Assembly: GCA_030141605.1 (NCBI GenBank)
Contig: JAQGDQ010000011.1
Coordinates: forward strand, 124,001 to 188,000
Origin: Tubiluchus corallicola
Lineage: Eukaryota > Priapulida > Priapulimorpha > Priapulimorphida > Tubiluchidae
Reading direction: 5' to 3'
DNA length: 64,000 nucleotides
Below the pieces are notes generated by a model. The model searched no databases. It had not been told where the DNA came from and saw only the letters and a program-made list of their open reading frames with translations. The position numbers and the translations under genes were made by a program. Below, in pieces: positions 1 to 58,300 of the stretch (position 1 is its first letter; the number at the start of each line of letters is the position of its first letter).

Positions 1-965
1 GTAAATTTGATAGTATAGTCTTAAGATACAAAGAATTTTTGGTAGTAAGAAAATTTGTTACAGGGAATGTTTGGTACGAAGAAAATATGGTACCAGGATT
101 GTTTAGTACTAAGAAATGTTGGTACAGGGAAGTTTTGGTACTAGGAAAATATATGATACGAGAAAAATTTGGTAGCAGGAAAGTTTGATGCTGGAAAAAT
201 TAGTACTTAACGAAAAAAAAAGAACAGTTCTATATCTCAGTATAAAATAATTGTTTCGGTAGAAAATAAAGAAGTCTATTCATTACACAAAGTTCATAAA
301 ACATTATACTGTAATCAATAATGCCTGGCAGCTAAAATTTTATCTGTGTTTATGTAGGTACATTTGACAATTCTTTAAGCAAAAAATGAAAGGTCTCCAG
401 CTCACCATGCAACTCATTTTTGCCATAATCATCACTGTTATTATGCATTGTTATCATTATTATTATCGTCACTAGCGTCAACGTTGCCATCATCAATATT
501 ATTGCCATCACTTACTGTAATCATCCATCATTATTTATTGGCAACAAGACGACAAAAGTAACAATGGTGACATGACAACAGCAAAATTATGATGATGACG
601 GTGGGTGGGTGTTGTTGTTGGTGCTGGTAGTAGTAGTAAACAGGAGAGAGAGCAAGAAACAGACAAACAAAAACAACAATGACAAATAACAAAGAGGAAG
701 CAAACAAAAAACAAATAAAGAAATGCAACAACATGAGCCGCTAGAACTTGGTACAGTAGGTTATATAAAATATATTCTCATTGTATCAAACTTTCTCTGT
801 ACCGAATTTTCCTAGTACCAAACCTTCCGAGTACTAAACTTTCCTAGTATCAAACTTGCTACATACCATTTTTACCTGTATCATATTTACTTGTACCAAA
901 ATGCCTGACAAAACTTCTTTGTACCAAAAATTCCTAGTGCCAAATTTTTGCTCGATACCAAAAAC
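1..965. repeat. Foldback-like element with inverted arrays of a 16-bp repeat
   Basis: Positions about 30-215 hold roughly eleven degenerate tandem units close to GAAAATTTGGTACTAG. Positions about 770-960 hold the same unit in reverse complement (such as CTAGTACCAAACTTTC). The ~550 bases between the arms are AT-rich simple sequence with many CAT/TTA/GTT triplets and no convincing gene. Inverted arms made of short tandem units are a hallmark of foldback-type DNA transposons; the assignment is inference, as no transposase or target duplication is visible. The left end may lie outside the window. Confidence 0.55.
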
Positions 966-2340
966 ACGATATATAGGCTGGTATACAAAATCTTGCTATG
1001 GGATATAGAAACAACGAGTAACAGAACTGTGAATCTAACCAGTCTATTATACCATCACAATTTAATCGGAATTCCCCAGTGTCTCGTCACAATCTGCTAT
1101 CCTGAGGGGTATAATTGGTTCAGTGACTCGAATAACTCATCTTGCAGATGTCTCATAAGCTTCTCTGTTGAATACTTATCAAGTGCGTGTTTTTATCATC
1201 TTGGCGTCCGCTTTAGGATTACTTCAGCGTGTTGGGTTGGGTGGGTCGGTGAATTTCCAATCCATTCAGTTTAATCGAAAAATTAACCCAGGAATTTCAG
1301 GTTAGTGCTTCTGTCACATCCTCAAGACGTGCCAGACTTCCACACCATTTTAAAGACATTATAGATCCCGCTATTGTTTAAGCAATACTTTTGTGAAATA
1401 ACTTCTTGCCTGCTACTCGTTGTTTTTGTACCTCCTAGCAAAAGGTCATGTACCACCCTGTATTTTAAATAGAGCATAAAGCAAAATAACAAGAACTTTT
1501 TATAATGCATTATGGAGAAAGTACATATGACAGGGACTTTACCGGGTTATATCCCTATTCTAATAAACTAGTATAGTAATAATTTTTTTAACATTATGCA
1601 AATGTCTATTGTTGTTCCGGTTGTCTTTAGCATGTTGTGGGTGGTGTTGTGTTTTGCTATGTGGGTCGTGTGTGGTAGTTTTTAATATTGTGACGTCACA
1701 ATTTAGTACTATTGCAGAAAAATTGTTGGATGACTGAACCGACCGAAGGCCATCAAACCAAAAGCATGTTATCAAAGTTTGCACATTTTACAAATACGTG
1801 CAAGCAAAACCAGCGTGTGTGCATGCACCTGTGCTAGCAAGTGAGTGGCCCAATGATTCGTTCCAGACTAGTTTAGTGTGTGTTTTGAGCCCAAATAATT
1901 GTTTGACAATGATTTTAGTTCATCGTTATGCTTACGATGGTTGTAATAATTTTGCTGCAATAGTGTCATGTTATACTTATCTTATCAGAACAAAATTTTA
2001 AGCGTCATATTAGCTTCTATTGACTTGAATGAGATTTGCTAGTTCTAAGTATATGTTAACATTAATGAGGTGAACATGCGGAATTAATTGGCAATTTTGT
2101 AGCATTTTACTAACAAACACAGTTAATACGTAGCCTGGTAGCCCTTGTTTAAATCCAGGCTGTGTTACAAGTTACAACTTTTTCACACTATTTTTCAAGT
2201 TTGGTTTCAAAATTGAACTAAAGTGGATTTGTTCTATCACTGCTATCTCTAATTTTGTTTAATTCTGTCTCAATGGACAGATAGACTTGAGCTCTTGCAG
2301 ACTGTGATTCTATTTTGATGAACACTTGGAAACCGTCCCT
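966..2340. other. Non-coding stretch upstream of the ADAM gene
   Basis: No gene was recognised; the short open frames lack family motifs and splice context. The only notable site is a 16-bp perfect palindrome around a CRE motif at 1687-1702. Confidence 0.5.
1687..1702. promoter_or_regulatory. Palindromic CRE/ATF-type site
   Basis: ATTGTGACGTCACAAT is a perfect 16-bp palindrome centred on the full cAMP-response element TGACGTCA (1691-1698). It lies about 1.3 kb upstream of the proposed ADAM start codon. CREB/ATF binding is inferred from the motif only. Confidence 0.35.
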
Positions 2341-2357
2341 ACCAAAGAACTTTTTTG

Positions 2358-2579
<222 letters not shown>

Positions 2580-2939
2580 TCGGCTCTCTTTTCTCTGACT
2601 CTTACTACCTCAGTTTCCCTTTCTTTTGTGTCTATCTCTCCTTGCCTTCCAGTCTCTCTTTGCCGTCCTTTTTCTCTTTCTCTTTCTGGTTTCTGGCTCA
2701 CTTACTTTCTACCTTCCACTGTTTCTTACCTCCCTGTTTTCCTTTTTCTCTTTCTGCTTTCTCACTTACTTTCTTGCTTCCTCTCTTTTTCCACTTGCCC
2801 CTTCTTTCCACACACTGTCTCTTCTACCCGATTTTTACATTTATCTTTACCTCTTTCTCCCTCCTCCCACTCCTTTTTATCACATCTGGTGCTGGTAAAT
2901 GAACCCGTTCAGTTTCAGTTAAGTCAGTTCTCTCATTCA

Positions 2940-2947
2940 TGACGTCA
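2940..2947. promoter_or_regulatory. CRE motif TGACGTCA near the ADAM first exon
   Basis: A second full-consensus cAMP-response element, 88 bases before the proposed ADAM start codon. It overlaps an upstream in-frame ATG at 2939 that has a poor context (T at -3). A promoter element is more likely than coding sequence here, but the transcription start is unknown. Confidence 0.35.
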
Positions 2948-3034
2948 CTGCTCCTCCTGCGCTATCATCTGATACGCGGCGGCTTGAAGCTGTTGCTGCT
3001 GCTGCTGCTCATAGTTTACAAATGTGCGCGAGAC

Positions 3035-49298
<46,264 letters not shown>

Positions 49299-51926
49299 CA
49301 GCGAGCACTGAAAAATTGTTTTTGCATTGCAAAAATTGTACGTTAATCGTAAAATGCAGAACTGTTTCTATTTACAAGGGGTGTCTTATAAAAAACACTA
49401 TTCAGTTTTTATTTTCAGTTACTTAAAAAGAACCATAATTTTTTTTATGTTTTTACAAAACTTTAAAGCAGACTAAGGTGTAATTCGTGTAGAATTAGTT
49501 TGTTGTGTACATTTTATACTGTTTGCAAACAATGTAATTGTGATATAAATCAAATGTTACACAAGTTATACTTTAATTTGTAAAAGTGCTTTATTCGAAT
49601 TAGAAAGAGGCAGTCTTTAGCAGCTGGTTTCAGCATTTCTGTTGACCAGATTTTAGAACTTACATTTTTAACCACTTAAAGGTGCCACACGTAGCTTAAT
49701 CATTCACATAATTTTTTTCTCACAGTCAGGTGTCGATCAAATCTGGTTTATCATTCTGGCTGCTTATCTTTTCCAAACAACACTGCCAATTGTTGTGTAT
49801 GTTACAATGTTACGTGTACAAATGGTTTTATTTTCATTGATGTTTGTATATTTTGCCTTTTTGTATTTATATCAATCTACAACATATGTTGTAATTAATT
49901 AAATAATCATGTTGATTAGTAAGTGTAATTAAAAATTGAATTGGAGATGCCTCTCAAATGTGTTTGTCAGAAATAATTATGCTTTAATGTGTTCATTTAC
50001 AGGATTTTGACTTGCTGAACACAATAGCTTAATCAGCTGGGATGTATCATAATGATGTCAAAAGTCTAATATTGTATCATACTGTATCATAATATACCCT
50101 CTCCAAAAGAGGTCTATAGCTGAGGAGAGTAAAACAAATGAAATTTTTTATTCTTTATAAGCAGTTTTCCAAGCGGTCGTGCATCTAAATACCAACCAAT
50201 CTCAGTTTTGTTTAAATGTGGTAACTAGGCACACATTTCGATTACTGGGTCAGCTACTTGCTAAGCAAATATAAATTGCCACATATTCTTAAAGTTATAC
50301 CGAACATGCTATTATTGATGTCAAAAGTGTAATACTGTATTATAATAGGAACTAATTTGATTGTTATAATGATGTCAGTTGTGCAGTGTTCGCACATCGA
50401 ATGTATAATCATACTATAACCTATACCTCTTAATTAAGTCTCACAGAGTGTTGCTCATTTGAAAGTGTCAGTTAAACCAAGTTATAGGTTAAGCTAATTA
50501 ATTAGAGTCGTTTTAATTTTTAATACTCCATGCTGTGTTGTATGTGGTCATTTGTAGCATTCAGCACCGTCAGACTTTTTAGATTTTAGTGATTTACATT
50601 GTGAAAATATCTTATTTAGTCTGGATCTGCACCTCGGACAAAAACTGGAAAGTGTCATACTAAAGGTCTAACAACAATAATTGTGAATTCTAATTGGTTG
50701 CATTTGTGGCTGGTGAATTCAGAACCAATTATAGTATTTTGCTGGCTGAGCAAATTTAGTAATAAAACTTTTGTTTTGTTCGAGCACGTTACTTTTGCCC
50801 TTCATTATCAAATTCTGCACGGCACCCAGACCTTTAACCTAACCTGTGACCTATCTGAATTACTGTTCTAAATAGAATTACTAAATTTACATGGTGCACT
50901 GGTGTCCGTTTGTCAAAATATAAAAGGCCTGTTTCTGTGTAGCCTTATCTGTAATCATTATTGTATAACATCCTTTCAGTTTATAATAAACTATTTTATG
51001 TACTACAGAAATTGCTGTTTCTTGTTGAGTTAGCAAATACCTATTAATTTTAATTATTTGCGAACAGTAGTAAGCCAACAACTGTAACCATTACCTAATA
51101 ATTTGCGCATTTGATAATAATTATAATTATAATTTATTTTAATTTTTACAAGCAGTACATTGTACACTGTGGCTCAGCATTCGTTACTATGAAATACTGT
51201 TAGTAGTAAAATGTTGAAAATTTAAAATGGTAGCAAAAATTCTGTCAATTCAGATGAAAAGCAAAAATATCAAAGATGGCAATAGATTAGCTGCAACTCA
51301 AAAATTATTTAGATAGATTGAAAAAATACAATTATATTAAAATAATAACGTAGCAAATTAGCAATCAAGTATCGTGAGAATTAAGCAATTTAGTTGGATT
51401 ACTTAAATGATCCAAGGTTAATAATAGCTGCAAAAAATATGTGATAAAATAATAATAGGTAATTAAAAGCGAGTATCAGACAAATCTAACACAAAATACA
51501 CACTATAGTTATGAAATTTGAACTGATATGCCTTTAATCAAAACAGTTACTATTCTTACTGGTTGAAACCAATCCTAACACAAAACTGATGGTTGTCATT
51601 TAGTTGTGTCAGTTTAATTTATTTCAATGAAAGTAAAAAACATAAAATTGATGAAATATTGGATTAGATTAGGTATTTCGGCTTGATTACACCAGCCCCT
51701 TTTCAGTTAAGCGGCATTATTGAATCAGGCCTGTGTGTGCATTAAATTTCTCATATCTGTCCACGTGTATGCAAAAATCTTTGTGATTGTTTATTGATAA
51801 ATGAGTGTTTCTATTCATGTGACTAATCCGTCTGATGGTACATGTGTGATAAGTCATGACGAATTCTTTCAAGAACAATTTTTATAGTTGAATTTCTGTA
51901 CCCAAGGTGGGGCGCGCATACCGAAA
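49299..51926. other. ADAM 3' UTR and intergenic space
   Basis: No gene recognised. The poly(A) site is not clear: ATTAAA variants occur at 49898 and about 49928, and the first AATAAA is at 50761. The sequence is AT-rich with no confident repeat. Confidence 0.45.
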
Positions 51927-53351
51927 ATGGTTGCTCCCTTGCATTTCACTGTCATGTGTTTTAAATCTCCTAACTTTTTAAGGTTATGCAGGCCTCCCAG
52001 CTTCATTTGTTTCTATCCCAGGGCTACCTTTCTAAGAATGCGACCCGGGTTTAAAATTAATTACTTGCGATCGTCTTCAAGTATTTTACAAAATTTTATT
52101 GTAAGTGAGAATAACTGTAGATATTTACATCAGTCCATGCAGTTGCAGCAGAGAAAAGACTACTACAAAATTTTAGGCTTATCTCGTAACGCTCCTTCAA
52201 AAGATATAAAGAAAGCATACTATCGACTAGCAAAAAAGTATCATCCTGACACAAACAAGGACCCTGGTGCTGCAAAAAAGTTTCAAGAAGTTTCTGAAGC
52301 TTATGAGATTTTAAGCGATGACGAGAAACGGCGGCAGTTTGATTCTTGGGGTGAATCTACTGAGTTTGGATCTCGCCCAAGGCAGAGACAGACAACTGGA
52401 GCTCGTTCACGTGGGTTTGAGGATTTTGACTTTCATTTTCATTCTACCATAGACCCTGAAGAACTATTTAGGAAAATATTTGGTAGTGCCGGAATGCGAC
52501 ATGGCTTTCCCGATTTTGGTAGTTTTGCAGAAACCCTTTCTGGCTTTGGTCCTAGTACAGAACATGTCATGAGCTTGACATTTCAAGAAGCTGCAAGGGG
52601 TGTGAACAAAGACACTTCACTTAATGTTGTGGACACGTGCCCAAAGTGTCAAGGTTCGAGAGCAGAAATTGGTTCAGAGAGAATGCGTTGTCCATACTGT
52701 GATGGGACTGGAACAGAGACTGTGACAAATGGTCCATTTATCATACGCCAAACTTGTAGGCGTTGCCATGGCACCAAAATATATGTTCCGATACCGTGCA
52801 TGGAGTGCCAAGGAAAAGGAAGCAGTGTACAACGTAAGGTCATTACAGTTCCCGTCCCCGCGGGTGTAGAAGATGGGCAGACAATTCGCATGCCTGTTGG
52901 AAATATGCAAGTTCTCATCACTTTTCGTGTGCAAAAAAGCAATTATTTCACACGAGATGGTGCCGACATTCACACTGATGCAAACATTTCCTTGGCTCAA
53001 TCTGCTTTAGGTGGCACAGTCAAGTTAACTGGTTTATACGAAGATATAAACTTGCGTATACCACCAGGCACTTCGTCCCACACAAAAATAAAAATCCCTG
53101 GTAAGGGGATAGCAAAATTAAATAGTTACGGTTTTGGTGATCATTACGTTCACATCAATATAAGAACTCCAACCAATCTAACTGAGGAACAAAGGCAGTT
53201 ACTCCTTAAGTATGCCGAGGAGGAAAAAGGCATTAGCGGGACAATTAATGGCGTGAAAACTCATTCTAAAACTGAAGATAACGAAGAAGAAGAAACTGTA
53301 GGAGAAACTGAAGGATTTTGGTCCGGTTTGAAGAAAAAATTTTTTGGATAG
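51927..53351 (+). CDS. DNAJA3: Mitochondrial DnaJ/Hsp40 co-chaperone, DNAJA3 (Tid1) type
   Basis: Type I J-protein of 474 residues (human DNAJA3 is 480) that stimulates mitochondrial Hsp70 in folding and import. Residues 1-75 are basic and hydrophobic with no acidic cluster, fitting a mitochondrial presequence. The J domain spans about 77-142 with HPD at 106-108. A Gly/Phe-rich linker follows (about 166-210). The zinc-finger region 238-298 has four CxxC motifs (CPKC, CPYC, CRRC, CMEC); the first lacks its final glycine (CQGSRA). The C-terminal substrate domain includes [16 protein letters not shown] and [12 protein letters not shown]. The start ATG has ideal context (A at -3, G at +4), and an in-frame TAG lies at 51885. 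The gene has no intron although both neighbours are heavily split, suggesting a retrocopy origin or intron loss. The frame is intact and a poly(A) signal follows, so it looks functional. Confidence 0.95.
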   Translation: MVAPLHFTVMCFKSPNFLRLCRPPSFICFYPRATFLRMRPGFKINYLRSSSSILQNFIVSENNCRYLHQSMQLQQRKDYYKILGLSRNAPSKDIKKAYYRLAKKYHPDTNKDPGAAKKFQEVSEAYEILSDDEKRRQFDSWGESTEFGSRPRQRQTTGARSRGFEDFDFHFHSTIDPEELFRKIFGSAGMRHGFPDFGSFAETLSGFGPSTEHVMSLTFQEAARGVNKDTSLNVVDTCPKCQGSRAEIGSERMRCPYCDGTGTETVTNGPFIIRQTCRRCHGTKIYVPIPCMECQGKGSSVQRKVITVPVPAGVEDGQTIRMPVGNMQVLITFRVQKSNYFTRDGADIHTDANISLAQSALGGTVKLTGLYEDINLRIPPGTSSHTKIKIPGKGIAKLNSYGFGDHYVHINIRTPTNLTEEQRQLLLKYAEEEKGISGTINGVKTHSKTEDNEEEETVGETEGFWSGLKKKFFG

Positions 53352-53444
53352 TTTATCAACTTATCGTCTAGTCAGTGTATGGCAGTTTGTTTTTTAGCAC
53401 TAATTTTGTAATTTATCAGAATATCATACATTTGATTGTTAACA

Positions 53445-53450
53445 AATAAA
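53445..53450 (+). terminator. Poly(A) signal AATAAA of the DnaJ gene
   Basis: AATAAA about 95 bases after the DnaJ stop codon, followed by T-rich sequence. Confidence 0.65.
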
Positions 53451-55116
53451 ACGATACATTTTTGTAAAGAAGACTTACTTGTAATAGAACACCTCTCATT
53501 TTATTTGAGTCTTAATTCAAAGATTTTGCAAGTCATAGACTTGCAACTGTCTGTTTTTAATAAACTGTCGACATCAAGATCGACAGTTGCCCAAGATTTT
53601 AGTGAATTGGTTAAATTGTTCCACGGGGAAAGGGGATGGTTTGTTCTTCCAGTTTTACATAGAAATTATTAATCTTCACACATAAAAAATTGAAATGTTG
53701 GCAGCTTATTCAGGTTGAATATCAGGTAGGCCTAAAAAGCACAAAATAGTTATTGCTAATTTAATAACTAGTTCTAAAGGTGGTTGAATAATATCCACAC
53801 TGACCTGTTCTCTAGGCCTTTGGTATTCTCTAGTTCAGGAGACAAGATATCATCTTGTAAGTTATAACAAAACTTTCTGTGGTGCTCCAATTCCTTTTAA
53901 GTATCTTTTTTGCCTATATAATACACTTAGATATTATGCGTGATCTTCCAAAGTAACTGACTAAACAAACTAAGCAAATATAATTTGCTCTAGGTTCTAG
54001 ATATTCTAGAGCCATTGTTGCTTTTGCGGCCATTTTTTCAGATTTATTGCTGAATTTTTGTTAAATAAAGGTCATTTTATTATTTTTACTGACTGTAAAA
54101 ATGTTTCTTTGCTGTATTTTGTTTTTTGCATACAATTTTGAAAAGCGCTTATTGAGTTCTGTTACATGATTGAAGGCTTAAATCTTGTCTTACGAGGTTA
54201 ATATGAAGTTTCTTGCACTTTGGCTTTGTTAGAATAATAGTTTAAACAAGCCAAGGCTGAATAAAATGCTGTATAATTACACATTAGGTTATTTGTATAA
54301 ATCTTGTTGTTTCAATGTACAACTAAAGAAATGAATGAAATCTGACTGCAAGATTTCAGTTTGTTTTAATACTAAAATTTATGTGACTAGGTACTCAATG
54401 GCCCATTTCATTTGTGCAGCACTGTAAACTAAATATTTTTGTATTTTCACTGTCCATTGCTGTGTTTGAGTTCACAATAACTTGCATCATGCTTACTCAT
54501 AATAATTGTGTCTGTATTGATAGACTGATTTACTTATACCATCTGCTGTGTTTATTTTTGAGGCCGCTGAGGCCAAAGTATGCTTTCGTGAGCTATAAGT
54601 GAGTAAATAGAACTGACCAAGTGGTTGTGTTGCTAATGATAACCAAATCTTTCTAAGTAGGTGATGGTAAGTAAATCTGTATTATAATGAAAGTTAATAT
54701 ATACCTGTATATTTAATATAACTTATTTTCCTTACATAAATTAATTAAAGTCTGTTCATTTAGTTTACAGTCTGTAATGCATCAGTGCTTTGGCGGAGTT
54801 TCCGTGAGCCTGATGCATCGAATGGAAAAATCGGCTGAAGCAGTGTTGAGAGAACGAGACTTTCTGTAAAAGTTTTTCGTACATTTTTATGCCTCAATAA
54901 TATGAAATTTATGATGTTTTTTGCAGCCGTTTTTATAAAATTTATATTAGTGCTCTGAATTTGTCTTTTGATTCATTTATGCTCTCTGAGCTTGCTGCTG
55001 AACGTGTTGCGCATGGTCTGGGAATCATGATATTTGTTAGCCCTTACTTACACGTGTGTAACGGTTTCTCTGGTACGGTGTAAAGACAATAAACGCTTAC
55101 TTTTTTTGGTTTGTAG
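53451..55116. other. Intergenic space between the DnaJ and XPNPEP1 genes
   Basis: No gene recognised. A TTTTTTTGGTTTGTAG acceptor-like site ends at 55116, so a non-coding first exon of XPNPEP1 may lie in this stretch. Confidence 0.4.
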
Positions 55117-55127
55117 TGCTCATTGAT

Positions 55128-55142
55128 ATGATTCAGCCATGA
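55128..55142 (+). promoter_or_regulatory. Four-codon upstream ORF overlapping the XPNPEP1 start
   Basis: ATG ATT CAG CCA TGA ends in a TGA that overlaps the main ATG as ATGA. Such an overlap could tune initiation by stop-and-restart. It matters only if the mRNA leader includes it. Confidence 0.35.
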
Positions 55143-55340
55143 CTACATTTGAACCGGTCGACACCTCAGCAATCCTGACAAAGTTACGCTTGTGTTTTGG
55201 CAATGTTAGAACCAACAACATAGGTGCTATTCAAGCTTTCATTATTCCGTATGCCGATCCCCATCAGACAGAGTTCCTTTTCAGTTTGTCGCCATGTTAC
55301 AGAAGATTAGAAAAGGTCTCCGGAGTTTATGCAATTGGAG
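55139..55340 (+). CDS. XPNPEP1: XPNPEP1 exon 1
   Basis: 67 codons plus one base. ATG context has G at -3. Contains IQAFIIPYADPHQTEF and SPCYRR, matching the AYIIPSxDxHQSEY...CxRR start of the family. The segment between HQTEF and VSG is a few residues longer than usual. Donor GGAG|GTAAGG. Confidence 0.9.
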
Positions 55341-58300
55341 GTAAGGTTGTAGGGTTTTCATCTTTTTTGATGATTTTTATTTTAAAGTTCTTTCCGTATT
55401 CAGATTTGATCATTTGTGGATGGTTTGTTGCGAGCAAGTGCTTTATTGATAGGAAATATGACTTTATTGACAACTTGGTGTAATTTACTGCATGTTTTAA
55501 TGTGACGTTTTCGGTGATAATATCGCATGGTCATTTTGATTATCATAGCTACAGGTGTCGTCACATTGAACGAAGCAGCACTGTGGGTTGATGGAGTAAC
55601 CAGACTACAAGCCAGTCAGCAGATTGATTCTCACAACTGGTGCTTGATGTACGAGGGTAAGATTAAAACACTGTCAGTGCAGTACCGTATTTTGTACTAC
55701 ATTTCCTGTGAAGTTTGTAATCGAGAACGTAAGGCATTTTTGTAGTGTGAGAATTGTAAAAATGTCACGTTCAGTTTTTATTTCAGTTTTTAAGACTAAA
55801 GTTACAATTTCACTAAGCTGATACTAAGTTAACAACGTCATTATGACCAGCTTACTGATCGTAATGATTACATCATTAACTTAGTAACAGCTCTGTGAAA
55901 CCGGCCCTGGTTTCTGGTCAGTTTAACTGGATGGGCGACTGCTAGAGAATTTGTTCTTAAGTGGTTTTTTAGAGTCGTCTTGCCCGAGCACACTCAGTCT
56001 CACAGTGGAGTCCCGCAATCAATGACATGGTCTCAATATTTAAATCATTGAGAATGGACGGAAACTGAGCTCAGTATGAAGGATAATCTTCTGACATTGA
56101 AACATTTTGTTGGCGGAGTTGTTTTTTCCAAGAGTTTATCCTCCTTCATACTGAGAGTCAGCATGGCAGATGAAACCATTTACAGTGGCCATTCATCCAT
56201 TTGCTAGTTAAAGTTGGTGTTACTTCACTATGGAAGTTTGTTGGATGACATGCAGTGACCTGTTTGAAGATTTAGTTCCTTGCTGTCTTCCACGGCACAC
56301 AGTATTAGGCAAAGCTGTCATACTGAACATGGCTGTATAATTTTACCGTTTACTTATTATTCATTCATTTTATTCATTTCTGAAGTCACTCGTCCTCTGA
56401 CATGACTCTAGCAAACACTTTAGACCTTGCTGCCCTATAAAGACAGATGAATGGACAGTTTAAATAAAAAGAGAAGATTAAGATGGATGGACATATTATA
56501 CGACTACTAGCTGACGGCCCATTAAAATTAGCTTTCAAAGAAGCACTTCAGAAAGAAAAGAAACCACAAGGACAGGACAGCTGCTGACTTACATTAATTT
56601 CATCCAAAAAGATCTTATCAACACACCATTACATATATAAGAAAAACACTGACTTTTTACTGATGTATGATGTCTAATTTTGTGCCTGACAAATAATAAA
56701 TAAATAATAAAAGAACATAGTTGGCATTAAAAACAAAACTTTTTTGTCTGCTTAAGAATTTTGTTATTTATATATATTAGGGCTCTCTGGTCCTAGTGTG
56801 ATGTGTAATCTTTAGTTTGATTAAAAGTAAAGTTTTTTTGGCTTTACTACTGTGTCATTTAATTAGCTAATGATAGCATGCAGTTGATAAAAAATTGTCT
56901 GTGTAACATAGTAGTTTTATGCTGTTCAGTTAACAAGCTCAATTTTAGTGAAATTATACTAACTTCCAAGACTAACTTTTATTTCATCACATTCATGACT
57001 TGCAGAAGATGAAGAAACACCGACGATTGCTGACTGGTTGGGTAAAGTCCTGAAGAAAGGTGATGTTGTTGGAGCGGACCCTCAGCTGCATTGCACAGGT
57101 GTGTAGTGATGGTCAGTCGCTAGAAATCAGATTCGGACAAAATTTTCTCAATCTTTTTCTGCTAATGAAAATTCTCCTAACGGTACACTGTTGTTTTCCA
57201 ACAGGTGTTTGGCATTTGTCCCATGTTTGTATAATGGTGATACTGTTAACCTAGAGATAAATGCATCTCGTCTCAACTCTTTTGTCAACTGAAATGTCCC
57301 AACTGTCTCATTGTATTTACTACCTATTGGGTAACAAGTTGACAATAGTTAGCAGGAATGCTGGGAAAGGCTTATTGAAAAGACTATTCTGGGCCATCTT
57401 TCTGATTTCCAGATAAACGATGTGTGCAACACACATATAAAGGGGAAGGAAAGGGAATTTTAAATTACGTCTCAAAAAACTTTCCATACAAAGTTATAAT
57501 GTTAGCATTACACTTACCTGTTTGAAAGATGTAAAATTTTGAAATAAAAATCTTGGTAATTTAAAATTTTTGCATCAACTGGAAAACATCACTGGTTCAT
57601 CAAAAACACATTATTGATCATGTTATTTAAACTTTTGCTTAGTTAGTGAAGTGTTCTACGAATGCTCTGATTATTTTTATGAACTTTACCCTTGTTATTT
57701 TATCGAAGACTTACTGTTAAAATGGCTACGCCAAACGGTCATCGAAGGAGTTCAAATTTAAAAGAAAAATTTTATACAGTGTTGCTGCTAAAACAAGCTG
57801 TATGGGCAGTGAGACAGCATGTAAGTGGTAAAAATTTCAAGACTATTTTTTGTCCTTTAAGAGTCTTTATTGAAAGGAAAATCCTGAAGCATTTTGTTTT
57901 TGTTTGTATTTGTAAACATTTAATTAATTTACGTAGTGCAACGATTAATTCATTCCATACATTAAAAAAGTGGTGAATGGACAGAGCATTTGATTTTGTT
58001 TGGTCTAACTCCTTGACTTTGTTTTGTGTTACACTTTTGCATAGTGATTACTATAGGATATTGCTTACACATTGTTGTCCAAATAAGGATTTTTTTAATG
58101 TTAATATTAAATGTTAATGTTAAGGCATACTGCTCAGATCAACTTGCCTATATTTTTACTCGTATTTATAATTGGTCTTTAAGCATTTGTAAAATCCCTA
58201 AACAGTTTAAGCAATCTATCGTTATTCCTGTACCAAAGAGAAACCCAGTTATTGCGCTTAATGAAAATAGACCTGTGGCTTTAACATCAGTGTTAAGCAA

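Noticed and set aside
2939..3034. Upstream in-frame ATG as ADAM start
   Set aside because: Poor start context and it overlaps a CRE motif; the ATG at 3035 has better context and gives a standard-length signal peptide.
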